DNA from: Medicago truncatula
Taxonomy: Eukaryota; Streptophyta; Magnoliopsida; Fabales; Fabaceae
Length of the DNA stretch: 64,000 bases
Direction of reading: 5' to 3'
Assembly (NCBI RefSeq): GCF_003473485.1
Contig: NC_053042.1
Location: 56,011,762-56,075,761 of the forward strand
This document shows, piece by piece, positions 58,430 to 64,000 of this stretch (its first letter is position 1; each line of letters opens with the position of its first letter). The notes under the pieces are model-generated. The model had not been told where the DNA came from. It searched no databases and was given only the letters and a program-made list of their open reading frames with translations. Position numbers and translations under genes: made by a program.

Positions 58430-60530
58430 CTGGTACTATTTTTGAACAGTAACTCTTTAGTGTTTTTTCATTTTTAGGCGTACACCCTCTTTTACTACAA
58501 AAATAAATTTAAAATTTTACAACAATTCGACGTGACATAAATTGACATTCAAAATTTAAAATTACATGATATCTCTATTGACATTACATAAAAGACAAAC
58601 TTATACGATAAAACTCAAGCTTCACATTAATAAATTAAAATAGGATTATAATTTATAAAAAGTAGCACCATATGATACAAACCAGCTTTGTAAGACTAAG
58701 TTAAGACCCCATTTCATTTTGAAGTTATAAAAAATAGTTTATGTAAATAAATAAGCTTTTATTTTAATTTATAAGTTCTCTCTACCTTAAAAATTTATAT
58801 ATAATATAGAAAAACTTACTTATTTACATAAGCTATTTTATATAAACTCTAAAATAAGTTAATCCAAATGGATCCTAAATCCAATATAAAACTCTAATAA
58901 CTTCTAAAAAAAGGAAAATGTTAATTAAAAACTAAGTTCCAAAATAGTTTTTCCACGTCCCAATTTTTAATTTTTCCAACCTACCCTTATCCCCTAACTC
59001 TCGAGTCTCTGCAACCCCTATCACCCCATGCCCTGCAAGCATATCAAGGTTCAAGTCCCCCACCTCATTTCCCACTCTTCCAAAAAAATGTCTAATGGCT
59101 AGTTAAAAAATATTTCACCTCCCACGGTTCATAATATTTACACTTTATTTGTCAAAATTTTTTTTTTTACAGATTATTCAATTTAAATTTAAATTTACGC
59201 GTTTGAAAATAAGTTTTTAGAGTATCTGAAATTATGAGGAAAAATAATGCATGTGATGGGTGAGACGGTGGTGGAACACATGTTTGTGGTTGGGGAATGG
59301 GGGGTTTGGGAAGCAAATGAAGGTGGGAGATTATATGTCGTTGTGGTGATGGTGGGAAGAGGAAAATGATTAGTATTGAATTTCTTTTAGATGCATGGTT
59401 ATTATAGTAATTTCACACCATGTGGAATGGGATATATTTTAAAATTACAGTGGGATGGTGCTTTTAACAACCCTCTAGAATATAATATATCTATCTAGTT
59501 CTATTTTGATTTCAACGATTAGTTAGTTGCGGAAGAAAAAATATATATTTGGTAACTCCCCCTATGAAAAAAACTATTTGGATCTTAATTTAGAGTTGCA
59601 TTTTTGAACGACTATGTGCGTGTCTATATATATATATATATGCATGTCTTACTTTCTCTTCTCTGCATGAAAAGTATTTTGAGGGAAATCTATATTTATT
59701 TTTATATTTTGGTTTCAACCTCAAATTTAAAGGGAGGAGTTTATGATAATTAATCTAAAAATCAGTTGAGAGATGTGTAAAGTTTAATTAAATTCGGTTT
59801 CAATTGAGATTTAAGTTTGGATTTTTTTAAATAAACTTTTTTTTGGTTATATAGATGAAATGTTAAACATTATTGAAACTCACACACAATCATAAAATTC
59901 AGAATTCCCACACGATGAAAGCGTTCGAAGAAGCAATATTATTATTGTCAGTTGAATTAAACCTTACATACCAAATAATTTGTCTTTTACTAAAACTCAT
60001 CATCACTTCATAATTTGAGAGATTAGCTTGCTTGGAAAAATGTGAAAAATAAAAGACAAACAAAGGTTTATTTAGATTGACTTATTTTTAGACTTATGAA
60101 AAATAGCTTACGCAAGTAAATAGTTTTTTATATTGATTCATAAGTTTTCACTACCAAAACTGTATCTTCATTAACTGTTTTTTAATTATCTTGACAAACT
60201 TATAAATAATGCATTATAGATTATTCATTTAGATAAATCGTCTTACCTATGCTAAAAATAAATCAATTCAAAAAAAACTCTACGAAATAGAAAGCAAGAA
60301 ATTAACATGTGTGTAAACCGGTGGATGAGTCTCATATGCATGTGATTAGATCACAGATATTGACCTTTGTTGCCAAAAAAAAAAAAAGATTAGATCTTGA
60401 CCTCATGTCATTGCTTATGGGAAAGACATTTCTTTCTTTAGGAACACCTTAAATAACTATTATATATGTACTTTGATAAAAAGTGTGAAAATGAAGGAAA
60501 TGAAAGGATTCGTGATTGTTCTAGAAAAAT
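58430..60530. other. Intergenic, nothing recognised
   Basis: AT-rich with no supported frame, terminal repeats or RNA gene. A TA run of about seven units is at 59626-59640. Confidence 0.4.
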
Positions 60531-60544
60531 AAAAATGATAAAAC

Positions 60545-60893
60545 TTAGGTACTATGTGTAATAAACTAACGATCAATTTTATGAAATAAATAGTTATTTG
60601 TCGGCATTTATATTTTACAAAAACGATTTCATACGTCATTCATTGTTTATAAGAATCATTGTAATTTTTTTAGATATTATCGTATAAAATAATCAAAGTT
60701 CTCTATTATAAGTGATAAAAAAAAAAATCAATTTTATTTCGTTTACGCTTTTGATGAATAAGATTTAATCATTTTTTTTTGACAAAGAAAAAAAAAATAA
60801 TATTTTTCTTCATAAAACAACTCATTTACCTATAAAATTAAAAGTTTGGTGTGCCGGTACATTTAAATATGTTGGGTGTACCGTAGAATTTAC
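60545..60893. mobile_element. MITE, family Y, diverged copy
   Basis: Text including 'gaaataaatagttatttgtc', 'agatattatcgta' and 'gataagtgat' style words, and the end 'ggtgtaccgtagaatttacc', match the element at 40520-40929 in order. The left end is poorly kept and no duplication is clear. Confidence 0.7.
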
Positions 60894-60899
60894 CTTATA

Positions 60900-62800
60900 A
60901 ATAATCTTGATAATATTCATTGTGCATTGAGATCTACTTTAGAGAGCAAAAAATAATAGTACATTTCTTTAAAAATACCTTGAATGGATCATATTAACCA
61001 GTGTCGATGAGAAATTGTTTTTTCTTTAAAAAACCATATACTTCTAATACAATAATAATAAATTATTATTGAAACAAAATACAGTAATGACAAACCGAAA
61101 CAGAATATGAGCCAAACACACAAGACATTGACAGTTAACTAGATGACCAAACACTAACACTATAGTATATATAGATAACTCCAAAGTTACGACTCAAAGG
61201 GTTTGTTTTATGACATACGCTTTATGGTATGGACAACAAATGAATGAATGAAGGGCATGCAAACATGTACATGCTCCTACCCAATTTTTCTGTTTTTGAC
61301 TTTGATTGATATACGGTTTATTGGTAAGAGTTAGCTTGTTAGTCGGTAACTGAATGATGGGCAAGGTAGCCCATCTGCATTAACTACCATGTTTCATCAA
61401 ATCTCAATGCCAAAACAAACAAAAAAAATCAAATCTCAATCTAAATAATACTAATATTAAGACTTTGCTTGCTTTTCCCATTTTGCTATTTGTGCATTTT
61501 TCAAATTGCTTTTCCTAGAAGTTGCCTGCGGTTGCAATGTGAACTCTTTCAATTTATTCCTTTTCCTAACAAGACAATCCGTTTCTCCTCTTTTTCATAT
61601 TCCTCATTTAGTATAATGCTAAACTTTTCAAAAAGTTTTTTTGATTCACATAACCATTTTTTTATGGCCCAAATCTGAATGTACCTTTTTATGTTTGACT
61701 TTTTTTATATAACAAAAACAACGGATAAACCAAATTCCTATGTGCATAAAACTTGAATTTCATAAAGAAACAAAAGATAGCACAAAAAATAATAATATAA
61801 AAAGAGGTTAATTTTGAAAGAAAACATATGTCAACCGATCACTAATTATGTGTGATTTTTAAAGTTTCTGCTATAATTAAAGTAAATATATTTAATGATG
61901 TGTCAATTCATCATTTACTAACATAGTAAAAATCATCATTATAAAAACATAGTAAAAATTTACAATAAAATAAATTAAAATTGTGAAAAATGCTAACAAA
62001 TATCTAAAATATACACCCCGTAAACATAACTCGGTTGGTAGAAACATTATATTATATAGGTAGGGGTTGAGCTTCAAATCACTAATTCCTCTTTCTTTTT
62101 TTCTGGTACAAAACTAATTCCTCTTTTACTCACCTTAAAAGTAAAATTCTGATTATCATGCCATTTGACAAAAAAATTACTCTAAAACATTTGTTAAAGA
62201 ATGTGATATGCTTTGGAATGTGTATAATCAATGTTTTCAAAATCTAGAAAGTGTTTCTTTAATATAAAATTTTCTTTTTTGTTTTTTTTAACAAATGTCT
62301 TAAACGCACGTCATAAATTAGAATTCACCCTAAACACATAGTTAACATGATCCTAAAATCGTTTACACTAAATTGGATTAGATTCAATCATAACATGTGT
62401 AACGATGGAAGTAAACATTTCGGCTTACTTCAACAATATTGACAACAAAGTTGACAAATTTGCTTATTTCAGTGGATAGATTTGCAGTATAGTGTAGCAT
62501 GTGCCAAAAACTACGGATAATGGAGGAAGAAAAATAAATTTGTTCTTAAAAAAAAACGAAATTTGTATAAATGACACTTACGGGTACGTTGACCATGTGC
62601 ATATCTTTTTGACATAAAACTTTTTTTAAGATGCTAATTCAACTATTCGGTCAACATAACAAAAAGATGAATATTTCGCAATCTCAAATGTACAAAATGT
62701 AGCTTTTAAAAATCATGGTAGTGACAAACTCACTTATTACAAACATATACTTAAATATTCCATCCAAAATGAATTCAAACTGATGGATATTTTAATTTTG
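60900..62800. other. Intergenic; possible SINE relic near 62015
   Basis: At 62015-62080 'gtaaacataactcggttggt' and 'ggggttgagcttcaaatcac' resemble boxes A and B of a tRNA-derived SINE, with a T-rich run after. No duplication was found. Nothing else recognised. Confidence 0.3.
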
Positions 62801-62809
62801 GTTTTTTCT

Positions 62810-62972
62810 GGATTACCTTTAAAAAATTGTGGGTAATTTACCCACCAACCAATCATAATGAGCAATTTATTGGTAGGGTCAAGATAGTTTATGGATACCA
62901 CCTAAAAAGGTGAATGTTTATTGATTTAGATAAATTACCCATCATTTTTCCATAGGTACCCTAGTTGTCACC
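62810..62972. mobile_element. Foldback MITE, family X, copy 3
   Basis: Nearly the same as 18893-19056: 'gattaccttta', 'gggtaatttacccaccaacc', 'aatttattggt' and 'ggtaccctagttgtcacc' in the same order. Imperfect self-complementary arms. Confidence 0.7.
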
Positions 62973-63189
62973 TTTAATTTTTAAGTCGACTGATTTTTTT
63001 TAGTTTAAAATTGATCTAAAACTAAATGCATTTGCCCTCACAATATTTCAAGCTAGCAATAAATAGACCATGTGATATTAATTAACCCAAATCCAAGCAA
63101 ACTATTGTGTATTACTGGAGTTAGGACAATATGAGAGTGATTGCGCAGTTATTCTGACTACTTGCTAATTTATCTACGGATTCATAGCC

Positions 63190-63378
63190 GTGTATGTGGG
63201 CAAAAAGGACACTGATATTGATAGTCCACTTCCATGTAGCCCCAAATTCTTGACTATGCCTTCTTCTGAGTTGTGTGTTCATTGCAAATACAAGCCTAAG
63301 TTAAGTAAAGACCCCACACGTATATGGAACCTTGCACGAGTGAAGAGTATGAAAGTTGTTAAAGCTGTTATAAAATAG
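63190..63378 (+). CDS. Short open frame, unknown, possibly a gene fragment
   Basis: Sixty-two codons starting at a GTG in frame (no ATG supported), with an even composition and no long AT runs: 'GKKDTDIDSPLPCSPKF', then 'CVHCKYKPKLSKDPTRI'. A CXXC pair (CVHC) is present. The frame could be an exon of a gene not resolved here or a relic. I do not recognise it and assign no function. Confidence 0.2.
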   Translation: MYVGKKDTDIDSPLPCSPKFLTMPSSELCVHCKYKPKLSKDPTRIWNLARVKSMKVVKAVIK

Positions 63379-63590
63379 TTACCAATTACTGTTTGTGGCA
63401 GTTACTAATGTAGTTTAGTTATTCTTGATTAATTTAGACAAAAAAACTGCTCAAAAGAAAAAGATTTAGACATCAAAAGGTATATTTAAAATTGGGATTC
63501 TATGGATTTAAAAAAAATCTAAATAGTTGTTTCTTTCATTTTGATCTTTATTGCCACCTTACATCTTATCCTTCATATAAAAAAATAAGA

Positions 63591-63736
63591 AATGATATTT
63601 GTATAACCTTTTTTGACAATTTTTACACAACTTTCTCTCTCATACTCACGTTATATTCTTACTCTCTCTTCCTTTTTCTTTCTCAAAAAGAAGGTTGTCA
63701 TAAAAGTTATTGGCAAATGGTTGTTTAAATATCATT
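63591..63736. mobile_element. MITE, family Z, copy 2
   Basis: Left end aatgatatttg and right end aaatatcatt are inverted, with 'acaactttctctctcatact' inside and 'aatggttgttt' near the right. It is 146 bases. Further partial copies seem to start at 63925 and lie around 57217-57300. Confidence 0.75.
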
Positions 63737-64000
63737 GTTGTAAAAAATAGCAGGTCAATTTTTTTGTGAAGTTAACCGTCAATTTAACGTCAAAATTATT
63801 GTTTTCCCTTATTATTTTCCACAATTGTAATTAGATCTTGGCAATATGGTTTCGCTTTCTCGAAGGAGAGAAACGGGAGCATTAAAATTGCACAAATATG
63901 TCATATCATTCTTAAAATAGTAGTGATATATGTACAACTATTTAGTACAACTTTGATGACAACTTTCATTTGCTCTATTCTCATTGGTCCAAAACAATAG

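Overview
The window is AT-rich plant nuclear DNA: spliced genes with GT/AG introns and many small transposons. The first chalcone isomerase here closely resembles the alfalfa enzyme as I remember it, so a Medicago species (most likely M. truncatula) is the best guess. That identification is from memory, not from a search.

Layout. 1-8 kb: AT-rich repeats, a 690-bp direct repeat, a TA microsatellite, two tandem copies of a B3-domain exon, and a ~110-bp satellite-like array. 8-11.3 kb: a LINE that keeps a broken ORF1 and its poly(A) tail but has lost almost all of ORF2. 12.6-35.6 kb: a chalcone isomerase (CHI) cluster with seven loci. Copies 1, 3 and 4 are intact and type II-like on the plus strand. 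Copies 2 and 5 are pseudogenes on the plus strand. Copies 6 and 7 are intact and type I-like on the minus strand. 38.0-39.6 kb: a four-exon secretory class III peroxidase (minus). 40-46.5 kb: small Mutator-type elements with 9-bp target-site duplications, one holding a MuDR transposase fragment, and a solo Copia-like LTR. 47.0-52.4 kb: a six-exon gene for the U4/U6 snRNP splicing factor PRP3 (minus), with a Tourist-like MITE in its fifth intron. 52.5-64 kb: gene-poor, with hAT-like, Mutator-like and other MITEs and a weak coding-like remnant.

How the genes work together. The CHI copies encode the enzyme that closes the C ring of chalcones, giving flavanones (flavonoid branch) and, for the legume type II form, 5-deoxyflavanones (isoflavonoid branch). 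The cluster pairs both subtypes and shows tandem duplication, decay and probable gene conversion. The peroxidase and PRP3 are unrelated neighbours. I found no tRNA, rRNA, CRISPR or clearly new system. The most informative signals are a 382-bp identity tract between CHI copies 6 and 7 (intron included), the replaced C terminus of copy 7, the ORF2-deleted LINE, and the run of MULE-like elements with perfect 9-bp duplications.
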